Of a stretch of DNA of 64,000 nt, positions 47,628-58,439 are shown in pieces (position 1 is the first letter of the stretch; the number at the start of each line of letters is the position of its first letter). The translations under genes were made by a program, and so were the position numbers. Below the pieces are notes generated by a model. The model made no database searches, was not told the DNA's origin, and saw only the letters and a program-made list of their open reading frames with translations. The DNA is from Umbelopsis ramanniana AG (Eukaryota; Mucoromycota; Umbelopsidomycetes; Umbelopsidales; Umbelopsidaceae). Location of the stretch: NCBI RefSeq assembly GCF_025399195.1, contig NW_026252088.1, positions 558,001 through 622,000 of the forward strand. Direction: 5' to 3'.

Positions 47628-49769
47628 ATGCAAGCTCAAACCTATCCAAGTGATGCAATCAGCAAGACTATTACGACTTGTTTAAATGCCATTGATCAGC
47701 TCGATCGAATGCAAGTACTAGGCATCGCGGCTGGTACCTTTACAACGTACTACGTTACCAAGACGTTTTTGTTGGATCCTTTGAGGAACATACCAGGCCC
47801 ATTCGTAGCCAAGTTATCACGTTTTTACGAAGGTTTTTTGAAAGCTTCTGGGAAACAATGGATTATCATTCATGGTCTTCATGACAAATATGGGACAATA
47901 GTTCGTACAGGCAAGTAGCCATCTAAGTTTACATGTAAATGCGCCAGTTGCTATCCATCCCACCAACATGCAGTACCTCTAGGATACAACTCTATTTCTA
48001 TCAGAGATCCGGATGCTTTCAAACATATCTATGGTACAGAGAGGTATAAGAAGACCCCGTTTTACCAGGCATTTTCGTTCAACGTATGTTTCAATTTGCT
48101 TAGTGAGCATGGGGTTTTTCAAAACGTTTACCATCAATTTGGGCATTAGGGTGTCAAAAACTTGTTTACAGCCATTGATAGTGCAGAACACGCAAGATAT
48201 CGTCGCATTTTAGCACCTGGATTTAGCCAAGCATCACTCGATGGCCTTGAAAACGTGATTATGGATTCAGGTGTACTAGCGCTGCTCAATAAGTTTGACT
48301 CAAAATACTGCAACAAGGCAGTCCCATGTAATCTATTTACTGAGTTTGGTTTACTTTCTTTTGATGTTATTGGAGAATTGGCATATGGAAAGAGTTTTGA
48401 AATGATTAAGCTTGATTCCCATCCATTTCCGGGCTGGCTGAAGGTAGGTGTTGAGGTTTGACTGAACAGGTCGTTCTAACTATGGGTAGCTGATCTTTTT
48501 GAATTTAGGCGCGATCTCATATGTTTCCCTTGGTACGTACAATTAATCATGTGAATGTAATAGCCATTGATGCTGATCACTATTTTAATTTCCAGTTGAC
48601 CACCTATCCATCTGTAAACCGCTACCCAAAGGTTCTTGACGCCCTCTTTCCTAATGCCGCAGCTGCCATGCAAAATATATTAAAGGTGAGTTGATAGCAA
48701 AGAAATCAAACAAAAGGTATGCTATTAATGAACGCTCCCCAGTTTGCGTCTGATTCTTTAGAAGAGCGTGCTAATGAAAAGGTGACTGGTAGACGGGACT
48801 TCACACAACTCATGTTGGAAGCCATCAATTCTACAAATGGAAATGATCGCCTAACTTCAGAAGAAGGCCATGTCACATCCGTTATGTTGGTTATAACCGG
48901 TACCGTAACCACAAGCACTATGCTAACATTCATTACCTATGTTGTGAGCAAGCATCCAGATGTGAAGGAAAAGCTATTCAAAGAGCTGATCAATGCAATG
49001 CCGGAAAAGGATACAACTATCAGGTTGGTTAGCTACGCTTGTCCCGCTCTCTACAAATTGGATATTGCTAATCAACATTATATAATAGCTACAAGCATGC
49101 TCGCAAAGATTGCCTCCCTTACCTATGGGCCATAATTATGGAAGTCAGTCGAATGTATCCAGCTATTCCTGGCGGCTTACCTAGATTGACGCCTGATGGA
49201 GGCGACATCATTGCAGGTCAATTCATTCCAGGGGGAGTAAGTGGGTTCAAGTCAAATTCGCAAGCATACACGCTAAGTGTTCTAATACAAAATTTAGACC
49301 GTTGTGGATGTGCCTATTTGGTCTATCCATTACGATGCCAGAGTGTTTAAGGATCCTTTCGAGTTTAAGCCAGAAAGATGGTTAGGCGAGGATGTTGAAA
49401 ATTTGATGAAATACAATGTGGTGTTTTCGGCTGGTCCCCGCATGTGCGCTGGTAAAAAGTAAGGTCTTTTTATCTATGAAATAACTATTGCAAAGGTATG
49501 AGGAGCTAAGTGATAGCAATTATTAGCCTGGCTATGATGGAGATGACTCTAGCACTTGCTCATCTCTATCGGCGATATGGCGTTTCCTTGGTGGAGCCGG
49601 AGGAAGATATGGAGATAACTCAGCAGTTCGGACTCTTACCCGGTAAGCCCACAACCAAACAATATCGATCTGATTGTGGCGTAGAAGAAGAAAGTGATAC
49701 TCATTACACCAATATGCAAATATAGCTTCTAGGCAGATGAATGTGTACATCAAGAGCAGGGATCATTGA
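47628..49769 (+). CDS. Cytochrome P450 with altered I-helix (array copy 4)
   Basis: It starts MQAQTYPSDAISKTITTCLN (an in-frame ATG 13 codons upstream is possible), with a membrane helix region (VLGIAAGTFTTYYVTKTFLL) and the hinge NIPGPFVAKLSRFYEGFLKA. The C-helix region is HARYRRILAPGFSQASLDGL. ExxR (MEVSRMYPAIPGGLPRL, near 49140) and the heme loop FSAGPRMCAGK (49425-49459) are intact, so heme binding is expected. The I-helix motif, however, reads ITGTVTTSTM instead of VAGTDTTSN: the conserved Asp is Val (codon GTA, 48905-48907) and the preceding Ala is Thr. The product ends NVYIKSRDH, with the stop at 49767-49769. Microexon at 48509-48532. There is no frameshift or premature stop, so the gene looks expressed but possibly changed in chemistry. 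Confidence 0.87.
48509..48532 (+). other. 24-nt microexon of P450 copy 4
   Basis: Flanked by AATTTAG and GTACGTA, it encodes ARSHMFPL in phase 0, as in the other copies. Confidence 0.75.
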
Positions 49770-50125
49770 GATGGACTAAGAAAGTTTCTGCTTGCGAGTG
49801 ATGTGAACGACCGCCACAGCTACAGACAACCAATATCCTATGCATAATAAATTAGTACCATTATAACTATAGTTATACGGAAAAGTAAAACATTGTACTT
49901 ACATGAAGTGAAAAAGTACAATTCAGCACTGCTATTTAATGTATTGGAACAGTATAATATTATTTATTAATGAATATGTTGTGATATTTCTACATTATTA
50001 ATCAGCAGGGACCAGGGAATCTGGACATAAAGCATTTCGTTATTTTACATTGACAGTGATTGATACTAATCATAGGTCTTCCACATCATAGGAGAGTGTT
50101 TGCCAACCGAGTAAGATTCTGCCTC
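49770..50125. other. AT-rich convergent 3' region
   Basis: The 3' ends of P450 copy 4 and the minus-strand tetraspan orphan meet here. No gene is seen. Confidence 0.5.
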
Positions 50126-50632
50126 TTATGCTTCGGTAAACTCTTTCTTTCTTCTCAGGGACATGATGCAGAACGTGGATGAGGAGCAGATCCATACTAC
50201 AATCCCAATAGCTAATACAGCGGCGCATATGCAGGATAGGACGAGGGAGAACCACAAGTTGAAATACATTGCTCCCTGCAAAAGAGGTAGCGATAGCCAG
50301 TAATTGTGACCAAGCTGGTGGTACATTTCGAAAATGGTGTATCCCGTCAAAGTTTTGAACCATCCAAAGCCAAGGCCCAGTAAAACGACATTTGCGATCC
50401 AACCAAGCAATGCAACAACGCCGACAAGCGCTGCCATGAGATCTCCGCAACCTGACATCGCCGAGACAAGCAGTACTGCATTGATAACTAGTTGGCCCAC
50501 ACCATATTGCATAGCTTGATCTTCCATGGTACGGTGATCATATCTTGAAATCCCAAGGCTCCATACTACAACAAACGCCAGTGGAACTAATGCTACAGAG
50601 CAAGAACAAGAGGTGCTTGAGTTCTGTGACAT
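50126..50632 (-). CDS. Orphan four-TM membrane protein, 168 residues
   Basis: A single frame beginning MSQNSSTSCSCSVALVPLAF and ending in a charged tail, SLRRKKEFTEA. Four hydrophobic segments are visible: VALVPLAFVVVWSLGIS, LVINAVLLVSAMSGCGDLMA with LVGVVALLGWIANVVLLGLG, and FSLVLSCICAAVLAIGIVVW. Between helices lies GWFKTLTGYTIFEMYHQLGH. I do not recognise the family; the layout is MARVEL- or Sur7-like. It lies at the right edge of the P450/PhzF array on the opposite strand, so it may be unrelated to it. Confidence 0.65.
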   Translation of the reverse strand: MSQNSSTSCSCSVALVPLAFVVVWSLGISRYDHRTMEDQAMQYGVGQLVINAVLLVSAMSGCGDLMAALVGVVALLGWIANVVLLGLGFGWFKTLTGYTIFEMYHQLGHNYWLSLPLLQGAMYFNLWFSLVLSCICAAVLAIGIVVWICSSSTFCIMSLRRKKEFTEA

Positions 50633-52105
50633 GGAGGATAGCGACTGCGAAAACGAAGTGAAAGCGGCATCAATGCGTCAGAGCAGCTTTATATAGCCTA
50701 AATATGATAGTCGGCTTTGTCGTGTCGGACAATCGTGTGCGACAGCAAGTCGACTTTGCCAGTTGTATATAAGCTTCTGAAAAATCAGTTGCTTACAAGT
50801 GAGTGGTTCTGATAACTTTTTTTTTCTTTCCCATAAGAGTCATGATGGCACCGCGGTGGTTATTGCCGTTATTGCGTTACTTATCATTGCTATTGTTTTG
50901 CCTTTCAATTTTCTAAACGATGGACTGCTGCGCAAAGGACTCACAAGACTCAGTAGTGTGATCTTCAAAAATGGAATGTGGCTGCTATATTAAAGTCAAT
51001 TTACTGCGGGTTTATGTTGCAGTAGCGAGGGTGGGGCATGTCTTGGCGATCATTTATTCATAAAACTATCACATTTAATGCATAGGTGATGGTGATGTGC
51101 GCATAACGAAAACGGTAGCATGCGCATTTGTGAACGTAGCTGACATGGTCCTTTGCTCGTGACACAAAGCTTTCAACCGTATGTTATGTGGGTATTGGGT
51201 TGCTTACTACTTACACTTTTTCATTGCACATTGCCAAATGGTAGGTGGAACGATAAACTATCTTGTTAAGGTATTATTTTTTGTTGGATCATGAATGATT
51301 TAGTGAAGTATAGTTTTACAGATTTCAGCACACCTTATCCCTCGTATAAACGAAAAAAATAAAGATATCCGGCAATGTTCAGCGTGAGGAGAGGGTTAGT
51401 GAGTGCACAAAAATATATACTAATTGAAAACATCTCCATAAACACCGTTTCGGTTAAGTGTGGTGCGCTGAAACGTAAAGTATACCATAGTTTGGCCGGG
51501 GTGTTTTCAAGGAGACTTGCGTACCTGACTTTAATGACGTCGGTGTGTGAAATTTACAGTACCGGGCAAGAGGAGCAAAGCGAGGGCACGATTGAGAAAG
51601 GAAATGAGCTTTTAAGACAAAAACAATCAAATATTTTTGTACGTTTTGATAAAAGTTCGGAATGAGGCTGGGATGTGCTCTTGGCATATCGATGTCTTAT
51701 AGACTGTCTTTGATTATGTCTTTGCTTCGGCCAGTAGTGGTGACAATGTTGTGGTCGAAAACATTGGCAATCTTTATATGGCGCCTGTCGATGCATTTTC
51801 AAGTAGCAGTGAGCAAAGGGCAGTGGTGTTAACCCAGTATCTGCAAACTACCGCTTGGCCATCCTAATTTGTCGCTTGTCACCAAACTAGTACAAGTTGT
51901 ACGACCTTTCGTCACTTAATCGAAAACAAATTTTTCCTGTCTTTGCAGCTTCCTCTTCTTCTTTTTCTCTATAACTAGCAGCATCTTTTCCCTCTAAAAC
52001 ATATAGTTGATTTTCTCCACTCACTCTATCATATTATCACCTTTCACATCTATACATATCTCGTAGTTTATACTATCACTTCGTGCTAGATATCCAAGCC
52101 TAGCT
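50633..52105. other. Long region without a supportable gene
   Basis: A TATA-like element (TGTATATAAG, about 50763-50772) is followed by a hydrophobic open frame (50841-50990) that lacks an ATG in frame, so I do not call it. A 96-codon frame at 51375-51665 has no recognisable feature. The right end is T/C-rich and is the likely promoter of the sensor gene at 52106. Confidence 0.45.
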
Positions 52106-52875
52106 ATGCTGAATCACTTTGCCACAAAATGCCTTTTCGCTCTTGTATTAGTTTCTGAAATATCCACTGGAGTAATGGGAGAAGTAGCGGTTGAAATGAT
52201 CAGAGCGCCTGATTTGAAAGCGAGACAGCTCTTTCCTTCCCTTTCTTCGGTAAGTCTTGCATCGCGTTGGATGAGTTGTTCGATCAAATCATAACATCAG
52301 TGCAGCCCGCACTCAGTTCCACTCCAATACCAGTGTCCACAACCAGCAATAGCCTGTTTTCAAGCTTTACTCCCATTGTAACGTTGACTGGGCCATCGTC
52401 ATCGTCTTCGGCCATCTTATCTTCCATCAGCACAGCTGTTATTCCATCTACTAGTGTAGTGCCAAGCACCACCTCCAGCTTACCACCAACCACAACTTCC
52501 CGCACATCATCCATTATGACCAGTTCATCAATTGCACCTGTTACCTCCACGACTCTTGTCGCCTCCTCCTCATCCGCTTTACCCACTCCAACTGCTCAGC
52601 CACAAAACTCTGGAAGTTCCATGTCGCCAAGCACCACCAAAATTGTTATAATCGTATGTTCTACGGTTGGTGGAGTGCTCGTCCTAGCACTTATTGGCAT
52701 GGCTTGGCGTAGATGGGGCCGAAGAAGAAAGGACTATGGATGGGACGAGGATGACTTCTTTGGTACCCCTCCTCCACCACCTCAACATATGCCTCAACCT
52801 CAAATGAACCAATATAACTACAACCACCATGACCCTTTCAAGATGACCTTGGATCAATATCATCGTAATAACTAA
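52106..52875 (+). CDS. Mid2/WSC-like Ser/Thr-rich single-pass surface protein
   Basis: Exon 1 encodes a signal peptide, MLNHFATKCLFALVLVSEIS. A 55-base intron (52251-52305) joins LFPSLSS to PALSSTPIPVS. The ectodomain is about 110 residues, almost entirely Ser/Thr/Pro, and should be heavily O-mannosylated. One transmembrane segment follows (KIVIIVCSTVGGVLVLALIG), with a basic stop-transfer WRRWGRRRKD. The cytoplasmic tail of about 55 residues is acidic, then Pro/Gln/Asn-rich: PPPPPQHMPQPQMNQYNYNH. This architecture matches cell-wall stress sensors (Mid2/Mtl1, Wsc), but there is no Cys-rich WSC domain. Function as a wall sensor is inferred from layout. Confidence 0.75.
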
Positions 52876-53079
52876 GTTACAGCTCTGATTATTATGGTGA
52901 CTATCCGTGGTAGTAGTGCGGGGGTTCAACTGTCAAAGATACTCTACTCCAACTTCTGTTGTAATGTGTTCAAATGTTTGTTTTTTATATGAGTATGATT
53001 ATGTACAATTACTACTTCCGACTGTTTTGCTTTATCTTTACTTTGCTATCCTACCACCTACTAAAACAAAAACAAATCA

Positions 53080-55123
53080 TCAATCGCTCAAGTCTATGAG
53101 CGGCATATCAGGGGGATTGGGTGGTGTTTTCACATTGGTTTGTGCAACGGATAGAGAGGGTTGCACAATTTGCAAATTGTTGTTCATATGATTAGTGTCG
53201 GTATTGACACGAGCTTGTGCGTCGCTTATGGTTTGGGTTGCCATTGAAAAGTCCGGAGCGGACGCATCGGCATATAAATCTTCGTCTATAGAGTATGCGT
53301 TGACATGAGGGCTAGTGTATCCATTTTCCATGTCTTTGTTGTGGAAGGCACGGATCCGAGCTTCTAGCAGCGAGTCGTAAGTCTTCACAATCCATTGTAT
53401 CTGATCATGTAGAAGTACGGCAGAGTCTAGATAGAGCCAGGCAGCGGATTGGGAAAAATGTGAATCAAAGTTAGTATAGTACATGGAATTCCTAACAGTA
53501 CACCAACCATTTCCCCAAAACTTACAATGCGTCCTTGTGACAGATTCACAATCTTGTTGTAGCTTTGATTGCATCTTGTTCATTTTGGCTTGGAATTCAG
53601 CCTCTGTAGCGTCCTTGCCTACCAGTCCAGACGCCATACGTTCATTCATTTCGCAACAAATGTGCTCCACTTGTTCAATAATGTGTTTCTGGTCTTCCTC
53701 AACCGTTTCCCGACGAACGTTCTGGACATACTGATTGTCGTTTGATACTGTTCCACTGTTGTTGACTTGAGGGTACTGATAAACGGATCTGTTTTCTATG
53801 GTTTGCTGGGTATCAATAGACTCATTTTGCTTGCCCAAATTGTCGTTCTTGTCTGCTTCCGCCATGGATAAACGCAAGGCTCGCTGCAAGTCTTCGTCCA
53901 AATCGTCAGCACTGGATGCGCCTATTTCAGGTTGATCTACGCTCACACCGCTACCATTGGGTATACGAGGGGACCCGGTTTGCGACTTTTTTTCCAGGTA
54001 CAGCGAGTAGCATCCATCACATACACGAACTGGTTCATTAATTCCAAGATGTGGCAGTCGTAGCTTCCTAGACGAACAAAGTTGACAAAACGTTCCACCA
54101 CATTGCCTACAATGGTGCTACCAAAGCGATGAAATAAACTGTCAGTTAACCCATGCAGCTAACTAGTACATCAACCAAAAAGCATTATGTATAGCTTACT
54201 TTACGATTTGTCAGTGAGAAAGGCGTCCGACATCGCTCGCATACTGTGGATTCCGTCCAATCTGGTGCCTAGTTCGCATTGAGTGATAACGTAAGGTAAG
54301 AATATGTTCGTCTGAATACATATCAGGAGCTGTTAACGTACCCCTGAGCTTTCAAAGTAGAGGGAAGTGATATTGGGTGGTGGGGATGGGAATTCGACCC
54401 CTGCAAGTGTATACGGCTTAATGGTCCGTTTCACCATTCCTGGCATTGCCCAGCCGAGCCAAGCTTTTCACCGTAGTACCACTTACCACTTGACTTCATT
54501 TCCTCGTAAACCGATGTAAAATTCTGCAACTTTTGGTCATTACGAGCTGCTATTGCCCATATCTGTATGAGTTCTTTAGCTTTGGTCCTCGTCGCATGAT
54601 CCGATGTCTGCAACCCGCCATATCAGTCTGACGATCAGCTTTGCCACTCGCGCAGCTCAAATTGAAACCTACCTTATCCACTGCTATCCTTTGGATATTC
54701 TTCAGAAAATCATTGGTAGATACCTCTGAGACAAACGGCTTGCCTGCATTCTGGACACAAAACTCGCAAAGCTGTACCCATAAGATGTTACCAAGAAATC
54801 CTCAGCGTTTTGGTTTCAAGCTCCGAGAGCCACCCAATTAACGAACATACCTGTAGTGCCAAGAGGACAACGTTGGGGTTAGAATGCGTCAGCCGTTTGC
54901 GAAACGATTTGACTGCGTCCTTAGGGGAAACCTTTTTGCTTCTGATATGATCGGCAATGTCGATAGTAGCAGGTAAGTCTATGTCGTTGCTTGGCCGTAG
55001 CTCAGAAGTCGCATTAGCTAGGAACAGCCGATTGATGTTAGTCTAGAGGTCAGACAGGGCGAGTGTATTGACAAACGTACTTATTAGTTCTTCAAATGGG
55101 TTGTTAGACCAAAACGATGTCAT
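53080..55123 (-). CDS. VPS27: VPS27/HRS-like ESCRT-0 subunit
   Basis: Vps27 binds ubiquitinated cargo on endosomes and recruits ESCRT-I and clathrin. The start MTSFWSNNPFEELI leads, through small exons, to a VHS domain: SELRPSNDIDLPATIDIADH, then SPKDAVKSFRKRLTHSNPNV, LCEFCVQNAGKPFVSEV and ATRTKAKELIQIWAIAARND. A FYVE zinc finger follows (54050-54275), with CERCRTPFSLTNRKHHCRQC and LCSSRKLRLP; the RKHHCR box binds PI3P. Then a UIM, DEDLQRALRLSMAEADK, at 53875-53925 and a helical region with WLYLDSAVLLHDQIQW. The protein ends PLIDLSD, a clathrin-box motif. Seven or so exons; total about 620 residues, similar to yeast Vps27. The zinc-binding cysteines appear complete. Confidence 0.9.
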
Positions 55124-55298
55124 GATAGCGATTAGCCAAAAGATCGATTAGAAATGCTAAGTACGACAAACCCTTACGGTTCATATTTAAGCCTGGATTT
55201 TCAATCTCCTCTCACCCATCGGGTGATCTGACCGTTGATTTGCCTTGAGCGTGGCAAAAGTTACTTTGAGTGGCCTACGCCGTATAGCAGTTTTATTT

Positions 55299-56810
55299 TC
55301 ACATTTTAGAGAATACAATTTTATCATCACTATCGAGATCATTTCGAACCTCTTCTACAGGCGTCATCGATTGCTCTTCTTTCAAGCGATCCATTCGTTC
55401 CAATCTTTTGTTGAGCAATAATACAACAACAGAGAAAACTGACACAAGACAATGGCCTATACCGAGAAGTAGGAATGGAGCACCTTTCATCCACTTGTCA
55501 AAAAGTACACCGCCAACCTTTGATATAATGATAATTCCAAATGCGCCTATAAACGAGTAGGTTCCTGAAATACTTCCTCGTAGTTCTGGAGGAACATACG
55601 GTCCATTCAGCATGGCCATCCCGGAAATAATCATGCCTACAAAAAAGCGAGCGAAAACGTTTGTTAGCGTCCAATTTTACTTTGTTCAATTGCCAGGTAA
55701 TTTACCTAACTCTCCAATAGCGATAAGAATGACAAATGCTAGACTGGCATTTGTTGTAGGGTCAAACGAAAAGGCAAAGGGAAAGCATCCTGCCGCTCCA
55801 ATCACGCCTGCTGCGATAATGGGATACGACCTTGTGAGAAACTCGCTGGCCAGACCAAAAAAGGGAGCAGAAGCAAGGGACACTGACTGACCAATCCCTG
55901 TGATAGTACCGGTTGCTCCCAGCGCCAAGTAGCATGATTGTCCGACTTGGCACTGACCGTTGTCAATATAATACTGGTTAATCCATAAGGAAATGAAGGA
56001 CGTCAAGATGATCTCGTCAGCCCGGGCAAAGAAGCTGGTGGCAAATGCAAGAGATATGCGTGGATCCTTTCCTGCAATGATGCCTTTCTTTAATCTTATA
56101 TAAATAGGTTCCACTGGAATTTGTTTTGCCTTTGGTAAGAAAAACCATAGTACAATGCCCAGGAACATAGTACAGCCGCCTATGATACCAAAGGCGAGGA
56201 CCACACCTTGTGCTGAAGATCCCCTTGAAATACCGAGCTTTGCTGGAACAGAAAATAAAACGAAGGAAGAGAAGATGGCGCCGAGACCAGAGCATGCTCC
56301 TATTATCCCCGATACCATGCCGCCTTTGCCGTGAACAACGTCGGTCATCATGGCCGTCATCATAGTAGTACATCCAGCTGAGCCGGCAGCGAAAACCAGT
56401 CTTAGCAAAAGGAGTCCTGGATATACATTCTTTACTTGCGGATAAAGTGAAACGGCCAAGCCCATTAGCACTATGGATATACTGAAAATTGTTCGTTTCT
56501 GTATACGGTCGGACACAACGCCCCAGACAGCGACCATAACCAGAGCCATGATTTCGCCATAGAGCGCAAGTGATCCGGTAATGTCACCATTATTATCTCT
56601 TTGAACAAGAACAGTTGTGAGAATAAAGGCTTGTGAAGCACTCAAGTAGACGACGATAGACATGGTGACGAAGACGGCAAATATAAAGGCAAAAAATTGT
56701 AAAGGATGTGTATGCTCTGCAAGTGGGATCACCCACAGGAACTTTCGAGGTTGACCATCTATGTGATCTTTTTCGCTTGTTCTCTTGAAGTGTGGAATGA
56801 AGTTTCGCAT
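55299..56810 (-). CDS. MFS transporter, 12-TM type
   Basis: A secondary transporter of unknown substrate. Exon 1 starts MRNFIPHFKRTSEKDHIDGQ and enters the first helix at PLQFFAFIFAVFVTMSIVVY. The loop WGVVSDRIQKRTIFSISIVL fits the MFS motif between helices 2 and 3. Helices 4-6 include LVFAAGSAGCTTMMTAMMTD and IGACSGLGAIFSSFVLFSVP. A central loop holds IRLKKGIIAGKDPRISLAFA, then helices 7-12, with SPFFGLAS-like APFFGLASEFLTRSYPIIAA. One intron (~55636-55705) joins IAIGELG to MIISGMAMLNGPYVPPELRG, where PPELRGSISG is an MFS-type loop. About 480 residues. I cannot name a substrate. It lies between VPS27 (same strand) and a divergent small surface protein. Confidence 0.83.
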
Positions 56811-57334
56811 ATACTACCACGGCACCAATTCTGTCTAAGGGTAAAGCAAAGAAGCAGGGCAGTGATTTGAATGGTCAAAAAAGGGGACCACAGATGCCCC
56901 GGGAACACAACAGTTAGTCAGGCTCCGCTTTATCAGATTTTCCATATGTCAGTTGAAACAACGAACGGACTTCCACATTTTCCATGAAGTCCACCTTGAG
57001 CGATGCCTTAGTCATACGATCAGAAGTCTCCTATAATACACACGCTCAATTCTCGAGCAATTTATCTTGTCCAAGCTGAGTATTGTTGAGAACTGCGTTC
57101 TATTCCATATGCTCGTCATCAAAGCTAATTTTCACACAGGTACACCCTCTATGCAGATGCACAGTTTAGTTCCACCGCCAAAGTGGAATGTTCGGTGTGA
57201 GCGGATAAAAAAGAAGTAGGTGACAGTAGTACTACAGGAAAGATCTGATAAAACCGGAACCTTAATCCATCACTGAAATAAATAGTCAGATATTCGTGCC
57301 GTCTTTGTGGAGTTTTCATCATCGCCACTTCTTC
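56811..57334. promoter_or_regulatory. Divergent intergenic region, MFS / Cys-rich protein
   Basis: Two divergent starts border this 524-base segment, so it should hold both promoters. I see no strongly recognisable element. Confidence 0.45.
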
Positions 57335-57861
57335 ATGCCATCCAAAACACTCTATCTATTGGCTATTGCTGCAGGCAGCAGTGTTGCTACGGCAGCAACG
57401 AACTGTAATCCAAGTTACAACGCAACAACGAACCCTACTTGCATTGCCAATTGCAACAAGGTAAGATTATGGATTGCAGGCCCATCGCATTGCATTATCT
57501 AACTTAAAGGTAATATATTTGCGATAACTAGAAAGCCGGACAAGGACTTTGGGCAGACTGGACAGATGATCCTACATCAACCAACTTTGTAAAGTCACTA
57601 AGCTTTCAGTGTGAGAAAGGAACTCCCAATTACATTGCCTTCATGACATCTGCTGGAGTATGCATGACATCTTGCAGCACGGACGACCAGTCTGCTTTCA
57701 CAACAGAGTTCCAACAGGCATGTCAATGGTACACCAGTCACGTAAATGATACGTGCACAGGAACAAGCGCAAATTCCAGCTCTACATCTGGAGCCTCTGC
57801 CCTGCAAGTCACTAGTTTGGTCGTGGTGTGCTCCCTCATTGCCAGCCTTGGATTTATGTAA
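57335..57861 (+). CDS. Small Cys-rich secreted protein, probably GPI-anchored
   Basis: The start MPSKTLYLLAIAAGSSVATA is a signal peptide (an in-frame ATG 13 codons upstream is less suitable). The mature part has eight or so cysteines: NCNPSYNATTNPTCIANCNK, then after an intron (57462-57530) LSFQCEKGTPN, VCMTSCSTDDQSA, QQACQWYTSHVNDTCTG. A Ser/Thr-rich stretch follows (TSANSSSTSGAS), and the C-terminus is a hydrophobic helix, VTSLVVVCSLIASLGFM, without a charged tail, as in GPI signal sequences. About 150 residues. No domain recognised; it is likely a cell-surface protein. Confidence 0.72.
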
Positions 57862-58439
57862 TATCAGAGTGGTCAAAACATAAATAAGCGTTAGAGATAA
57901 TTTCATAATACGGATTATAGCCATATCATCAATAACATACAGGAGAAAATAAATTTATTTGACTTAACGCTGCAACTACCTTTAAACGATGAAACAGATA
58001 CATTCCCCTGATACCAACCTATAACATCGATATAGGAGTTTTGCAAAGCTGCCGACGAGCGGTGCATCGACAATACGCAAATCATTGGAACATTCTTTGT
58101 TAGCCAGTACTTATGTCACAGCCATGTGATGTAAGCTAAAAATTACTGTGTAAACATCTTATATCCCTTTGTGGTGGATGAAAAAGAAGGAGTAGAAGGA
58201 GGAGTATTCGTGCTCTCTTGCCCTGCAGAACCGAGGTCGAGATTTTTTGTAAGAAGTGTAATGGATAAGCCACTGGATCAGCATGGGAAGACCAGTGACA
58301 ATAGAGAAAAGGCTGTTTCAAATGCATATGGGAAATAACAGACAATGTTTGGAAAATAGCAGCCAGCCCAAGTGGTAGGTAAATAATTTTTTTTTTTTCC
58401 TCGCCTTTATCGTTTGCTCTTTTTCCCTGGCTGACAGTC
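57862..58439. other. Intergenic region
   Basis: No gene supported. A poly-T tract at about 58386-58399 lies just upstream of the single-TM orphan and is probably part of its promoter. Confidence 0.5.

Noticed and set aside
37398-49769. A phenazine biosynthesis cluster
   Set aside because: PhzF-like proteins alone do not indicate phenazines; no PhzA/B, D, E, G or M homologues are in the window.
50799-50993. Small hydrophobic protein after a TATA-like element
   Set aside because: The frame has no ATG before its hydrophobic part, and the only nearby ATG is in another frame with a stop after 24 codons.
51375-51665. 96-codon frame in the 50.6-52.1 kb gap
   Set aside because: No domain, no close homologue recognised, and ordinary length for chance in a region free of other genes.
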